The position numbers and the translations under genes are program-made. The notes beneath the pieces were generated by a model. That model did no database searches. It was not told the DNA's origin and worked only from the letters and a program-made list of their open reading frames with translations. Positions 47,678-60,816 of a DNA stretch of 64,000 bases are shown here, piece after piece. Each line of letters opens with the position of its first letter. Within the stretch, counting starts at the first letter, position 1. This stretch comes from Chamaecrista fasciculata (lineage: Eukaryota > Streptophyta > Magnoliopsida > Fabales > Fabaceae), in the NCBI GenBank assembly GCA_003254925.1, contig QANZ01011162.1:9607-73606 (forward strand), read 5' to 3'.

Positions 47678-48174
47678 CATGGTTATGAAAACCGGACCGG
47701 CCGGTTCAACCGGTTGGACCGTGAACCTGGCACCAGGCCGGTCCGAGTCACTCCCAGAATCGGCCGCCAAAAAACCGGTCAAACTGGCCAAGAACCGGGA
47801 AAACCGGACTGAACCGGTGGTAAACCGGTTGAACCGTTTATAATGTGATTTTTCATTTTTTTTTTCCTTTTTTGATTTTTTGTCTTTTTCAATAGTTATG
47901 GGTAAAATATTAGATAATATTGATTATGAACCAAAATTTAATAGAGAAAGTGATCATAAAATTTCATTTGATGACATTATATTGATGAATATTATGAAAA
48001 TTGACAATATCTATATTATTGGAATTAGAATTTTATCATTTTTAAGCTTTTTTTATTATTTTTAATTTATTTATTTGCTAACGGTCCGACCCCGGTTGGA
48101 CCCCGGTTGAACCATTGAACCTTGAACCACTACCTCGACCGGTTGAATGTCCGGTCCGGTTTTTATAACCCTTG
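47678..48174. mobile_element. CCGG-rich non-autonomous hAT element
   Basis: A 497-bp element with terminal inverted repeats catggttatgaaaaccgg and ccggtttttataacccttg and a perfect 8-bp duplication cttgaaat (47670-47677 and 48175-48182), the size expected for hAT. Both ends are packed with 'ccggtt', 'aaccgg' and 'accggacc' motifs, while the centre (47845-48070) is AT-rich and has a short open frame (GKILDNIDYEPKFNRESDHK) that may be a transposase-gene remnant. It is a deletion derivative. Confidence 0.85.
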
Positions 48175-48466
48175 CTTGAAATAATTCACAATTTTCGTCA
48201 CAAATTATTAAGTGTATCACATAAATTAATTATTACACGTATATTTTGTGACGAATTTCAAATGAATTAGTAGCAATTTCCAAATAAGAAAATAGTCTTA
48301 AAATTTCTTTAGAAAAAAACTAGTGTCTTTTATTATTTACCTACCTTAGTAATGGAAAATCTTCGACTGATCACCTGATAGTTCAGCATATCTAATGTTC
48401 ACCCTCAACCCATTGAGTTAGCTTCGCAATGTCGTTTCTGCTAAGTATGTTCCTAAAATGTATTAT

Positions 48467-48654
48467 TATATTAACAATGGCTCAGTATAGTGGTTGGCGA
48501 GTTATACCCATAGGTGAGAAGACTCAAGTTCGATTATTAGGGTTAATATTGTTGGAAGGACTATAAATTATTCACTCTCCAGTCTAAATGGGGTTAATCT
48601 TTATCTAGACCATTACACAGATAGATAGAAAAAACTCATTGTTCACACGAAAAA
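48467..48654 (+). mobile_element. tRNA-derived SINE (family A, copy 1)
   Basis: A 188-bp element with box A-like 'ctcagtatagtggttggcga', box B-like 'caagttcgatt' and an A-rich tail (cgaaaaaaaa). A 12-bp duplication aaaatgtattat flanks it (48455-48466 and 48655-48666). It is related to the minus-strand SINE at 51033-51226. Confidence 0.8.
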
Positions 48655-48666
48655 AAAATGTATTAT

Positions 48667-50275
48667 AGCTAACCTTCTCATGATATTCATCTCTCTTAAC
48701 ACCTTATGTAGGTATTCATATTCCATTCTCTTTCTATGTGGTTTTCTCTTTTGTTTTCATCAACTAACTAACTTAAGTATTGAAGAAGCCTTATAGAGGA
48801 TTATATATGCATTTGATTAATTAATAGCTTTTCTCAAGTTCATGGAAAGCAATCAAGAAACTTTCTAATAAGCTATCAAGAATAAAAATCATCATCTAGT
48901 ATTTTTTTTATTATTCGCTTATATATAGACAAATCTAAATTTGGACCACCCTTGGTATCTCTCCGATTTTATTTTTCAAAGTGAAGCAATCCCAAGAAAA
49001 TTGGCAATTCACACATCATCACATGAGAGAATGGTATCTATAGCTCCTAGGTTCATTTTTTAAGTTACCATTGAGTTATTATATAAAGCTAGGAGATACA
49101 CTTGCCTACACAGCTAAGCACACTATTATAGTATGAATTTAATTATTACAAACGAACTGTAAATTTAAATCTTTCATATATTTTTAAAAACCACTTGTCT
49201 TTCTTCATGTTACTATATGATATTTTAAACCTTTTTTAATTACTAGTGTATTACATTGGGTTACATACACATGGAGATAATAAATTAATAAGACCTCGAT
49301 ATTTATCATTCACATCGGACAAACATTACTTTATCGTTGTTTTTTCGAATGATCTTAGATATGATCTTTGCCTTTATGTGTGTGTGTATAAATGTGTGTA
49401 TATCACATAAAATCTAATTTGAAAATGTTAATAAAACAATTTTGAATTAATTAAGGAAATATTTTTTTTTCAGGTTTTTTAATTATATAAGTTTCTAAAA
49501 CTTGATTTTTATTTAATAATTTTAAATATTTTTTTAAAAATTGTTGTTAGAAAAAAGAAAGAGCTTCCTAGCTATGGATTTTTTTTGTAAAGTTAGAAAA
49601 ATTAATTTAATTTTTAAAAATATTTAAAATATCTTTGTAATGTTATAATCATAGCCTGTTTTAAGAAATGATTTAAAAAAATGTTATTAATTAAAAAATT
49701 ATGTAAAACACCTTTCCATTCATATCTTCAATGAAAATTAAAATAGGAAACAATGAAAAGGCAAACACACCCTTGGTTTATGTATAAATAATTAGATATA
49801 TACATAGCTAAAAGATTTGTTTGTTCATGAATTTAAAAAACAATTTTTTTTTTATTGTTAATAGTTTTAAATTCTTTTTGTGAAGCCCCCACCCCCCTTT
49901 TGGCCCATTTGCTGAAGTCCCTTTAATTTGTCTAGAAACAAAAAAAAGTAAATGTTATTTTCATCTTTTTCTTTTTGAGTTTCAGTGTGTGCACGAGCAT
50001 AGCTAGGAAGCTCTTTCTTTTTTTTTTTTTTATAAAAAAGAAAAAGGAAAAAAAGCCAAAAGATTCATTCCATATAAAAGTAAAGTTCATTAACACTGAG
50101 AAATGTTAAATAAACTTATTTTTCTAAAAAAAACTACAATATCAGAATAAATCTTTTGAAAATTGAATGGGTGAGTGAATTAACTTTTTTTTTTTNCTTT
50201 CTGATTTGGGTTGGTTTCAATGCAATAATGAAGCAATAAAAAAATCAGGCCAAAAAAAAACTGAACCAATAAAAT
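48667..50275. other. AT-rich spacer, no gene
   Basis: No coding region and no bounded repeat recognised. A single N lies at 50196 in a T run, again at a homopolymer join. Confidence 0.5.
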
Positions 50276-50542
50276 GAGTAAACTAATAATTTGGTCCTGA
50301 AAAGATTACTGAACTGACAACTCAATCTCTAAAAGATTGAAATATATAATTTAGTTCTTGAAAGATCAAAACGGTATACTAATTAGTCCTTTTTATGAAC
50401 TAAATAGTATATTATTTTAATCTTTTAGGGACTAAAAAATCTACTGTTTTGATCTTCCAGGGGCTAAATTGTATATTTTAATCTTTTAAGGACCGAGTTG
50501 TCAACTCAATGATCTTTTAGGGACCAAACTGTTAGTTTACTC
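50276..50542. mobile_element. Small MULE-type MITE
   Basis: A 267-bp element with ends gagtaaactaataatttgg and ccaaactgttagtttactc. Inner arms repeat 'gatcttttagggacca' and inverse forms. Flanks caataaaat and taataaaat differ at one of nine bases. No coding content. Confidence 0.75.
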
Positions 50543-51018
50543 TAATAAAATCGATCACTCTAATTAAGATCAATAATTTAGTTTATAAAATAAATAATTA
50601 TATTCTATTTAATTTTTAAGTTAAGAGTATTATTCAAAATTTAATAACTAATTTAATTTAATTTTAATTTTTGTTAAAATTATTATAAATGACTGAAATA
50701 AAAAAAAAACTGTTTGCTATTTTAACAAAATAATTAATTTCGTTATAACTGCATATCTCATAAATTAGATAATATAATTTTATCTTTTAAAAATTAAAAT
50801 AAAATATTTTTTACTATTTAAAAACTAAATTATTAATTTATTATAAAAATTATCAAATTTTAAAATATCTTTAAATTTTTGTAAATTCACGAGGCTTGGT
50901 TGACAATATATTAAAAATAAATTAGAAAGATTATGAGTGATTATTGTAAGAGAAAACTTATATTTTGTAGTCATTAAACTTATACTTAATGAGTAAACCA
51001 ATCTTTGAATAATTAAAA
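50543..51018. other. AT-rich spacer, no gene
   Basis: Very AT-rich; nothing recognised. Confidence 0.5.
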
Positions 51019-51032
51019 TATACGACTCGATC

Positions 51033-51226
51033 CTTTTTTTTTCTGATTAAATCATGGGTATTCTCTGCTTACCGTGTAACGGTCTAAACGAAGACTAATT
51101 TCATTCGGGCATCAATAGCGAAATAGTTAGAGCTCTTCCACCCAACAATGTCGACTCTAAAGATCGAACCTGAGTCTTCTCACCTAGGGTGTAGCTCGCC
51201 AACCACTACACCATACATTTGTTGGT
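51033..51226 (-). mobile_element. tRNA-derived SINE (family A, copy 2)
   Basis: On the minus strand: box A-like 'tggtgtagtggttggcgagc', box B-like 'caggttcgatctt', tail of A (T run on the plus strand at 51033-51042). A perfect 14-bp duplication tatacgactcgatc (51019-51032 and 51227-51240) defines it exactly. Confidence 0.88.
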
Positions 51227-51494
51227 TATACGACTCGATCTTTAATCGTTAATAATTTGATATTTAAGTTTGACCAAAGAATTTAAAAATTAAAAAGTAC
51301 AAACTTAAGAACCAAAAAGTACAAATTGGTTCCAATTTAAGGATTAAATCATTGACTATTACGATATTTAAAAAACTGTGTGGTGTATTTTAATTACTTT
51401 AGAATTAATTTATTGATTATTGATACGGTATAAATTTAAATATCAAATAATAAATTTTTTTCTCATTATAATAAAACTGAATACTAGTTATGCA

Positions 51495-54400
51495 GGATTT
51501 GAAGCGGAATTTCGATGATCTAGTACTAAAGATTAATAATCGACTGGCTGGATGGAAAAGTTAACTGTTTTCTCAGGCTAGGAGAGTCACGCTAATTAAA
51601 TCGGCTATTCAGTCGGACCAAGTGTATAAATTGTCGTGCTTTCAGGCTCCGAAGAAGGTAACGGAATTTATCAACAGCGTGATGACCAACTTCTTTTGGG
51701 GGTTCAATGGGGATAAGAAGCGAGCTCATCTTCTCAATAGGCGCTTCATTTTTAAACCCAAGAAAGAGGGAGGGGGGTTTAGGGTTTCGTGATACGGGTT
51801 TAGTCAACGAAGCCCTACTTGCAAAACATACGTGGAGAATTCTAGACAAACCTAATTTCGTAGTTTCGCAATGGGTTCGGAACAGGTATGATTGGGCACT
51901 TGTCGTTAGTGCCGCCAAATTAATACTCAAGCTATGCCCGAATATTATATTTATATATAATATAGTGCACAACCCAAGGTCGGATCTCTACAGAACTTCT
52001 TAGATGAGAATAACAATTGATTGTGTAAATAATTACGAATTCAGGTCCAATGATTTGTGGGTTAGCAATATTATTATGATGAGAACAAGAAAATAAAGAA
52101 CATAAAGAAACTAAAGAAAAGATAACAGAATGAATATGGAAAGATGAGAATATGAAAACCCTAGAGAATAATCACGAAGTCTACCATCATAGCCCAATAA
52201 CGATAATCAAGAAGTTATTATTATAATTATGTCAAGCAAAATCACATCCAATATTATATCTCGTATACACGAAATATGGATTAATCATGATAATCATAAA
52301 CGACTCAAACCAAGTAAACAATTTATAATTAAACATAACAATCCTTAAGCAATGGCGATAATAGAAACAATAGATAGATCACTCTGTCATACAACCATAA
52401 TTCAACTGAATGTGTAAGAGCAAACTTTATTAATGGTCAAACCAACACACTAATATTGTTTATGGAAGAATTAAAACGATCTAATGACTATTGTCTAAGA
52501 CCAAACACAACAATAATAATAAAAACTCCTTGGACATCGACGTCCGTTGAGCTCAGGCTTCATTCGGATTCTCCTCTAGGATGAAGAACGTTTAGGCTAT
52601 TATCATAGAGACCTAATGACAGCTACTCTATTCTATTATATTATGCCACCAGTTGAGGTGCTGGGGCAATTCTCGGATGCTTTGAATGCAGAATGACGAA
52701 TTCTATTTATAGGCTCGAAAATATGCTTGATCCGCAAGTCAAGGAACAAATTTGGACTTGAGCCGTCAGCTCAACACGAGGGCGCAACGCAAAATACGCG
52801 ATTTTTCGATTATTATCTCCGTATCTTGAATCCTAGCCGTCCAAATTATATGTTTAAACTTCGGAATATCCTGAGCCGCGAGATTTCCAATTTGAGCTAC
52901 TGGCTCAAATTGACGGCTCAGCGCAATTTCCGCGCTAAAGATATTTGTTGACGTCATACTCTTCTTAGAGTCCCGCATCGCTGGAAGTCCTGATTTGGGC
53001 CGGCGGCCCAACACGATGGCGCAAAACTTTTTGTGCTTTTTGTGATCCTCTCGCTGATTCTAGACGTTTCCCATTGGTTAGACCCTGTTTGGATATCTGA
53101 AACACTGACAAACCCATTTAATAGCACTTATTTATAAAATACAATAAATAAACACTAAATAACCTATTTTTATCCATTTTATTATGCCATACCTTAGTGC
53201 AGCCATTAGCACATTAATTGGTCTAATTGCAATATATTAGCATTATAAACATGTAAAAAGAAGACCAAATAACATGTCAATATTTGGGCTGATCAAATCC
53301 CCAACACTTAAGACTTTGCACTCCTATGCAAAGGTACGAAGTAGAAGAAAAGATAACATGCCAAACAATCAAGGAACTTTCCTAAGTTCATGATTCAAGG
53401 CCAGCACATAGTCATAGCCTAGAGCTAGAGAATTCACCAAGCAAGTAACTCTGTAAAGTAGCGCGATCTAATTTCTATAAGACCAATTCCAAAAGTGTAT
53501 CGCTCTCCTCACTAATTGGGTAGTTTCTCTCAAGTCATTCCTTAGACTAAGCTTCCTACCATAGGCTTGTAAAATTTCTCAATGTCTCCACCACAAGTGT
53601 CAAATAATCCAAAATCAAGAGGTCTTTAATAGGGTTGTAATGTCAGAATAAAGTCTAATATTTGTAAGAAGAAATAAAGAGGGAAAAGAAAGGAATTTTG
53701 GTGTTTAATTTAGAAAATTTCAAATTAGTATACTTGATAACCAACACCTTATGAAACTTTTCATCCTCTTTTCCAAGGGGAATTGCCAGTCTTACTTGAA
53801 GCACATATATATGGAGAGTCAATAAGCACAATACTCTCTCCTTTTGTTTGATTGGCCAATCTTTTTTTTTCTCTTGCTTTTCTTTTGATTTTCTTTTCTT
53901 TTTATTTAGCAAGATACTTTTTTTTCTCATATATATTTTTCTGAATATAACTGGCAAACCCAATCTTAAGAGGGATTAAAACAAAACAAGGATTATGGCA
54001 ACCAATTTCGACTAAAAGAAATCCTGAGTCATATTGAAAACACCTAGTTAAAAGGCTCAAAGGCGCTAACAAGGGATAATGTGTTTATGGCTAGTGTTTG
54101 GGATAAAAGGGTGAAGAAACAAATGCCTCTATCATATTAAGGATATTTAATCACATAAAGCTTTGACCAAGAATTAAGACAAGTTCTAGAGAAAACAAAA
54201 CTAAGAGACTAAAATGTCACTCAAAAGATAGGAAATATTTAGGCTTAAACTTCCAACTAGGTTGGGTTTCTCTCAAATTGGTCTATAAAAATCAAACAAT
54301 ACTACTAAACCTAGGAAATTACTTAGATATTCTAAAGCTATAGAAAACAACTAAGACTAAACTCTTATCATAAATATGAAATTGTTCACTCAAGACTTCA

Positions 54401-57151
54401 AAACATATTAAAAATTCAACTAACTCGACTTCTACTCAAAAAGTGAAAAATACAAGTGTAGATTATGTAATCAAACACCAAAATAAGTAGGCAAAAATAA
54501 TAATTTTAAATTTTAAAATTTATAAGATTTTCAAAATAGTACCTAAAATTTAAAATTTTTTGGTAAACCAAAATGTAAGTTACTCTAACTTACTCCTCTC
54601 CCCCACACTTAAAACTTAACATTGTCCCCAATGTTAGAATTAAATAGGAGTAAAGAACTAAGATGAGAGTGTGAATTTCACTCTTCTCTCCCCCACACTT
54701 AGAAAAACACATTGTCCTCAATGTTTAAGGGCAATAAAATAAAAATAAGGGAAAGAAAAGAGGAAATTTAAAATTGAGAATTTATTAAATTACAAACGAG
54801 AAATTAAATTATTAAATAGCCAATAAAGATAAACTTGCAAAGTTTATCACTCCCCCACACTTTAAAGCTCGCATTGTCCTCAATGCACAAGGACAATGAA
54901 TAAAATAAAAGGGGGAAATAATAAACAAAGCAAAAATAAATTATTTTTCAAAAGGATATTAAGAAAAGGACAGAAATTCCCTTTTCTAGACCGGAGGAGA
55001 ATATAATTTTTTGAGAGTTCAAATAATAATGATCAGGGAGTGTGAATCAAAACAAAAACAAAAACGAAATCAAAAATAAAATAAAATACTGAAAGCAGTA
55101 AAAGCTAACCTACTGGAGTTGTTTCCTCCCTCACACTTATCTTGCAAATAAACTTGTGCAGGTTCTAAAATGAAATCTTGAAGATGTTGCTCCTCTAATC
55201 TCTCAAGTTGAGAATGAGTTGACTCCAGTGCTTGCTTAGGAGGTAGCATGGGGTCTTCCACAAATTTCTCTAGAGTTGAGTAACTTGCACTCATAACTCG
55301 ACATTCTCGAGTTAAATGCTCAAGCTTCTGTTGCATTTCAACAACATGTGAGTTCATCTCCACCATACCATTCGCAAAGACTTGTGAAATATCATCAACA
55401 TTTGACATTGGTGAGGGTCGGAATGAATTTATCATGGATGGGATGTTGGGGGTTTCAAAGTGACTTGGGGATTCCCACTGATAATTGGGAGCTCCATAAT
55501 TGTACCCTTCTTCCCTAATACCTTCCTCGATTTGTTGATTATCTCGTTGATGGCTATCACTGTTTTGATATTGGTTACTTCCATAAGACTTGATCTTCTC
55601 CGCTGATTGTTTCATAAACTCCCTAAATTTTTCAATTATTATCTCCGTATCTTGAATCCTAGCCGTCCAAATTATATGTTTAAACTTTGGAATATCCTGA
55701 GCCGCGAGATTTCCAATTTGAGCCGCTGGCTCAAATTGACGGCTCAGTGCAATTTCCGCGCTGAAGATATTTGCTGACGTCATACTCTTCCCAGAGTCCT
55801 GCGCCGCTGGAAGTCTTGATTTGGGCCGGCGGCCCAACACGATGGCGCAAAACTTTTTGTGCTTTTTGTGATCCTCTCGCTAATTCTAGACGTTTCCCAT
55901 TAGTTAGACCCTGTTTGGATATCTGAAACACTGACAAACCCATTAAATAGCACTTATTTATAAAATACAATAAATAAACACTAAATAACCTATTTTTATC
56001 CAATTTATTATGCCATACCTTAGTGCAGCCATTAGCACATCAATTGGTCTAATTGCAATATATTAGCATTATAAACATGTAAAAAGAAGACCAAATAACA
56101 TGTCAATATTTGGGCTGATCAAGGTATCTAACCCTGTATTCGGATTTTGATTTCAAACCAGGTGCCTTAGATTCGATAGTTTGGAAGGGCGTCAAGCATA
56201 GTGCACACATTATTACAGATCATCTTAGGTGGAGACTTGGGATGTGGGACAAGATCGATATTAAAAGCAGGTTTTGGAGTGGTCATATCCATGGGTATCC
56301 CTCTGGGGTGCTTGTTTGTGATTTTTTGGATCATAATACACATAATTGGGACATTCAGAAGATCAATCTAGTATGTTCTCTCGGGGAAGCGGCGACTTTG
56401 ATTAATAATCCAAGGCCGGTGCGTTCAGTCCCAGATTCGTGGATTTGAACTCCTGTTGCCACCAGGTCGTACACCACTGCAACGGGTTTTGAGCTGCTTT
56501 GTCGTGTGGACCATCCAGATTGTGGCAATAACTCTTGTATGATTTTTCCATGGAAGGAATTCTGGAGTACGAAAGCTCCTATGAGGGTGCTGTTGAGTGC
56601 TGACGGTTTGGAAGATCTTCAACAATGTAATCTCTACCTTCTCGAATCTCAATCGACACCATCTTCACTGTGAGATTGTCTGTCCTTTATGTGGTGAGGC
56701 GGATGATTCTGTCTCCCGTACTTTTTTGCGGTGTAGTTTCTCTAGGGCCGTCTGGTTCGGACTACCGTTTTCGTTGAGGACAGACTCTGGTAATAGTGAA
56801 TTCTACAGTTGGCTAAGATTTTGGATTCGTGAGTGGCAAAGGAATAGTGATTGTTTTGCTAAGATTTGGTTAACAATCCTAGCAGGACTTGATGTAATAT
56901 GCAAATGCAGGAACAACATCATCTGGAAAGGCGTGAAGATAGTACCGTCTACGACTATTAGGTCCATTTTAATTTTTGTTAGTTTTTATGATTATGTTCT
57001 TAAGCAGGTTATTAACTTGCCGTTTAAAACTCAATTTTCTTCTCTACTTATTGCGTCTTCGAGTCATAACACAAGAGCCCCCAACATGATGCACGACAAT
57101 GGGGATGCGTTGTTTTTATGATTTGAGGATGCCTTGTTTGTACTCTTCACC

Positions 57152-57187
<36 letters not shown>
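51495..57187 (+). mobile_element. 5'-truncated L1-type LINE, split by an LTR element
   Basis: The LINE body is in two parts, 51495-51888 and 56127-57187 (about 1455 bp of LINE). It is bounded by a perfect 16-bp duplication gaatactagttatgca (51479-51494 and 57188-57203) and ends in a TA-rich/A tail (57155-57187). Frames show the end of the reverse transcriptase region (NRLAGWKS, LFSQARRVTLIKSAI, FFWGF, EGGLGFRDTGLVNEALLAKH) and then the C-terminal zf-RVT part (CPLCGEADDSVSRTFLRC). An in-frame stop follows GWKS, and a frameshift at the GGGGGG run near 51770 moves the frame, so it is dead. The 5' end with ORF1, endonuclease and most of the RT is absent. Confidence 0.85.
51889..56121 (-). mobile_element. 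LTR retroelement inserted in the LINE
   Basis: A 4233-bp element flanked by the perfect 5-bp duplication AGGTA (51884-51888 and 56122-56126). It starts TGATTGGGCA and ends GGGCTGATCA. Left LTR: 51889-53295. Right LTR part: 55627-56121, which pairs with 52801-53295 over 495 bp with about 18 differences by eye (~3.6%). That suggests an age of the order of one to a few million years under usual plant rates. Internal part: a minus-strand coding stretch (about 55070-55625) of unrecognised gag-like type and long stretches with 'cccccacactt' and 'attgtcctcaatg' phrases. No protease, RT or integrase was seen, so it is broken or non-autonomous. The family is probably Ty3-like (uncertain). Confidence 0.8.
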
Positions 57188-57188
<1 letters not shown>

Positions 57189-57203
57189 AATACTAGTTAT
57201 GCA

Positions 57204-57827
57204 AATTACGAAAAATATGTACGTGAAAAATAATTTTTTTAATATACACGTAATTAGAACTTAGAAGGACATAGTACTCGAATTTTGAAGAATATTATAT
57301 GTCATAAAAAAAGAAAAAACTGGTTGATTTGATTCACTCTCACACGTGATCAAGTTTGCCTATTGAGATTTTGTTGTTTCTAGTTCAACGGCTAATAACC
57401 TAATACAGACAATTACATGATCTTGGCCCTAAATTTTACAAATTTGCTAGGGTTCACAAAATTGCAATGAACTTTTCTATATGAAGATTTTAACTATTTA
57501 AGTAATTGAGTTCTGTGTTTTTATTTTAAAACAAATATATAATTTTAATGAGTATACATAAATTTTAAAATATAATTGAATGATCTAAAATACATGATAT
57601 TTTACAATTGCCAAATTTGTAGAAATTGTCACAGCCGTGGGGTAGTAAGTACCATATATAGTTCTTAATAAATCATTGAAAATCGTCATTTTCTTTTATT
57701 CCAAAAAGCGTGTACATCAATCCAGTTAATTAGTTCAGTCAAGTCCATCAATTTTTTGAAGTTGGACTGGATTACAAGTTTTATAACTTTAGATCTGATA
57801 TAACCTGATATACACCTTTTTTTTTTC

Positions 57828-57876
<49 letters not shown>

Positions 57877-59137
57877 ATCGTTATGTATTTTTTATTAAAT
57901 ATTTTTTATCATGTAAAATTTTAAGACAAAATACATTTTGATCTCTTACATTTAGGATAGGTTATTGATAATGCATCTCAAATTTTCATCCATACTCCAA
58001 GCCTCAACACTTATAAGGGTTAGCCTAGTTGTGGGAAGGTCCCTATAATGAGACTCTGACACCCAAATTAATATAAAAAATATGAAGGGTTAGATTAAAA
58101 AATACTTTTTGGCCATAGCTAGTTAAAAGTTTCTCAACTATTTGAAGTAGCAGTTCAAGGTTTAAATGTTCAACTAGAGTCTAACTGGGATCGGCTCAGT
58201 GACAAATAAATAATTTTTAAAAAAAATAAAAAAGTCTAAATATGATAAATTTTAATTCAAATAGTCATAATTAGGTCACGAAATACAATTATAACATTAT
58301 CATATAAATACAAATTTCATAAATTAAAATGAACTAATATAAATATAGTCAATTTTCATAATACTTGTCAAGATAATGTCATCAAGTAACATTTTATGAT
58401 CACTTTCTTTATTAAATTTAAGTTCATAATTAATATTCTCCAACATTTGACCCATAATTATAAAAAAGACAAAAATAAAGAACAAAGAAAACAAAAATAA
58501 ATAAATTAGGCTCGTTCACCCCAATTTTGGTCGATTTTATTGGGTTTTGACCTATTCTTGAACTAAGGGGTTTTATAGGTGACTCAGACCGGATCATTAG
58601 TCGGTTCTCGGTTTCCCCAATTCAATTTTGTAAACACTACTCATAAAGTGATAATACACACAACTATATTTTTTTGCAATTAAGCATTATCCAATATATT
58701 CATCGTGGTTAATAGTAATTAATCTCTTTACTGACTTATACATATCAAAAGGTGAAATAATTAACCCAAGATTTAAAGCTTCTCCAAAATTAAAGTCAGA
58801 AATCAAACTCATTAAAAACTTTTCTTGTTGAGTGGTTTGCCTTATGGCTCACTCATGTGTTTAAATACCCTAATTTTGGGCACCATAGTAGGGTGGCGTT
58901 GGTGGCGCACGCAACCACTAAACCTATTTATGATTTTTGATCTCATAAGTTACTTCCTTCCATAGCCCACGCAATAGCCCCCAACTTTTTATTATCTTCT
59001 ACAACAACACATCACTCACCTATTTCATTCATATCATAACTTTTTTCTTTCTTGGAATATTTAATTTATATATACCCTTTGAAATTTTAGGATCATTTTT
59101 CTTAAATTATATATAAATATATAAAATATGGATTTAT
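57204..59137. other. AT-rich spacer, no gene
   Basis: No coding region. It contains a (TTA)n microsatellite at about 57829-57873. The rest is AT-rich with no bounded element. Confidence 0.5.
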
Positions 59138-59283
59138 CTAACATGTGCCCTTAGGGCAAATTTTAAGGTTTCTTCTGATTGGTTAATAGAGTATCTCATA
59201 TCTTGAAATCTACGAAAATTCATCTAAAAGATAATTTTTAATGTTTAAAAACTTATTTGACAAATAAAAAGAAACCTTAACCT
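59138..59283. mobile_element. MITE, copy 2, cut by the assembly gap
   Basis: Left end 'acatgtgcccttagggcaaa' and the inner part shared with 42132-42297. The sequence reaches 'gaaaccttaacct' and then runs into N, so the right end is not visible. Confidence 0.6.
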
Positions 59284-59717
59284 NNNNNNNNNNNNNNNNN
59301 NNNNNNNNNNNNNNNNNNNNNNNNNNNNNNNNNNNNNNNNNNNNNNNNNNNNNNNNNNNNNNNNNNNNNNNNNNNNNNNNNNNNNNNNNNNNNNNNNNNN
59401 NNNNNNNNNNNNNNNNNNNNNNNNNNNNNNNNNNNNNNNNNNNNNNNNNNNNNNNNNNNNNNNNNNNNNNNNNNNNNNNNNNNNNNNNNNNNNNNNNNNN
59501 NNNNNNNNNNNNNNNNNNNNNNNNNNNNNNNNNNNNNNNNNNNNNNNNNNNNNNNNNNNNNNNNNNNNNNNNNNNNNNNNNNNNNNNNNNNNNNNNNNNN
59601 NNNNNNNNNNNNNNNNNNNNNNNNNNNNNNNNNNNNNNNNNNNNNNNNNNNNNNNNNNNNNNNNNNNNNNNNNNNNNNNNNNNNNNNNNNNNNNNNNNNN
59701 NNNNNNNNNNNNNNNNN
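59284..59717. other. Assembly gap
   Basis: A run of 434 N. Nothing can be said about its content. Confidence 1.
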
Positions 59718-60540
59718 TATATTGTGTATTTTAATATTTTAGAGACTAAATTATTAACTTAATAATCTTTTAGAGATCAGATTATTAATTTATCTTATTT
59801 TTTTACTGGACCAGAATTTAGACTTTTGTCCTTTAAGATATTATTAAAACAGTACTAAATTATTTATTCATAAAAAAAATACTAAATTATTTATTGCTTA
59901 GGCCCACTCCGTGTTAAGATTATACTATATTTGATATGAAAAATTGAATGTATATATAGTAAAAGTATAAATTAGTCTATAGAAATAAATTAATAATTTA
60001 ATTTCTTAATTTCTTTTAATAATTTATTTATTCATCAAAAAATAGATTTAAGAAATCAAATTATATTGTTTTTCTAATTTTTAAAATTAAAAAATACCAT
60101 CTAAATTTTTAAGAACTAAAATTTTAATTAATTTATTTTTTAAAACTAAATTGTATATTTGTTTATAGACACATGAGACGCAATTAGAAATATTAAATTA
60201 ATGAGAGTGAAAACCTATAGCAAAATGGACTTGAGTTCTTATAGCATAGCCTGATATATAGATATAGCAGTAAAGCAGAGAAGAAAAGAAAAGAGAACCC
60301 AAATCTGAAGTCTGAAAAGAGAGATTAGCCATTTGAGATAAGAGAGAGAGAGAGAATTAAAATTTACTGCAAAAGGTAAAAGAAAGAAGGCAGAAGCAGG
60401 AAAAGAAATGGTTTTTACGGCGTTTCGATCCGGAATCCCCTCATAAATCGCCTTGAAACTTGCTACTACCATCTATTATTTTTCCTAACGTTCATCTTCC
60501 ATGCCTTCTTGAAAGTTGAAAAAAACCTTATGACACTCTT
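59718..60540. other. BRX-LIKE upstream region
   Basis: AT-rich to about 60200, then more mixed sequence that is probably the core promoter and 5' end of the BRX-LIKE transcript. No other gene seen; the minus-strand frame at 60239-60472 shows no family resemblance. Confidence 0.45.
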
Positions 60541-60549
60541 CCTTCTTAA

Positions 60550-60550
<1 letters not shown>

Positions 60551-60591
<41 letters not shown>
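60551..60591 (+). repeat. (CT)n tract in the BRX-LIKE 5' leader
   Basis: About 40 bp of CT repeats some 230 bp before the ATG. CT tracts are common in plant 5' UTRs and near start sites. Length is likely variable between individuals. Confidence 0.8.
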
Positions 60592-60594
<3 letters not shown>

Positions 60595-60816
60595 CTCTTC
60601 TGGGTTCATTCAACTTCAGTGTCATTGTTCTGCTTCATAGAATAGAAGCAATGGGGGGTTTTTCTTTCTCTATTTGAAGCCGACCCAGATCTTCAATTTT
60701 CATTCATGAACCCAAAGCATGCTCCTTTCTTGATTAATAGCTTCGTTTCGTGAATACCCAATATTCGTTTTCGCTAACTTTCTCTTCTGATTTTCCCGAG
60801 AAAGAGATCAGAGAAA

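Noticed and set aside
47588-47791. Minus-strand open frame at the hAT left end
   Set aside because: It comes from the CCGG-rich terminal repeats of the transposon.
55070-55840. A 256-residue minus-strand open frame as a host gene
   Set aside because: It starts in LTR sequence and continues into the internal region of the LTR element bounded by AGGTA, so it belongs to that element.
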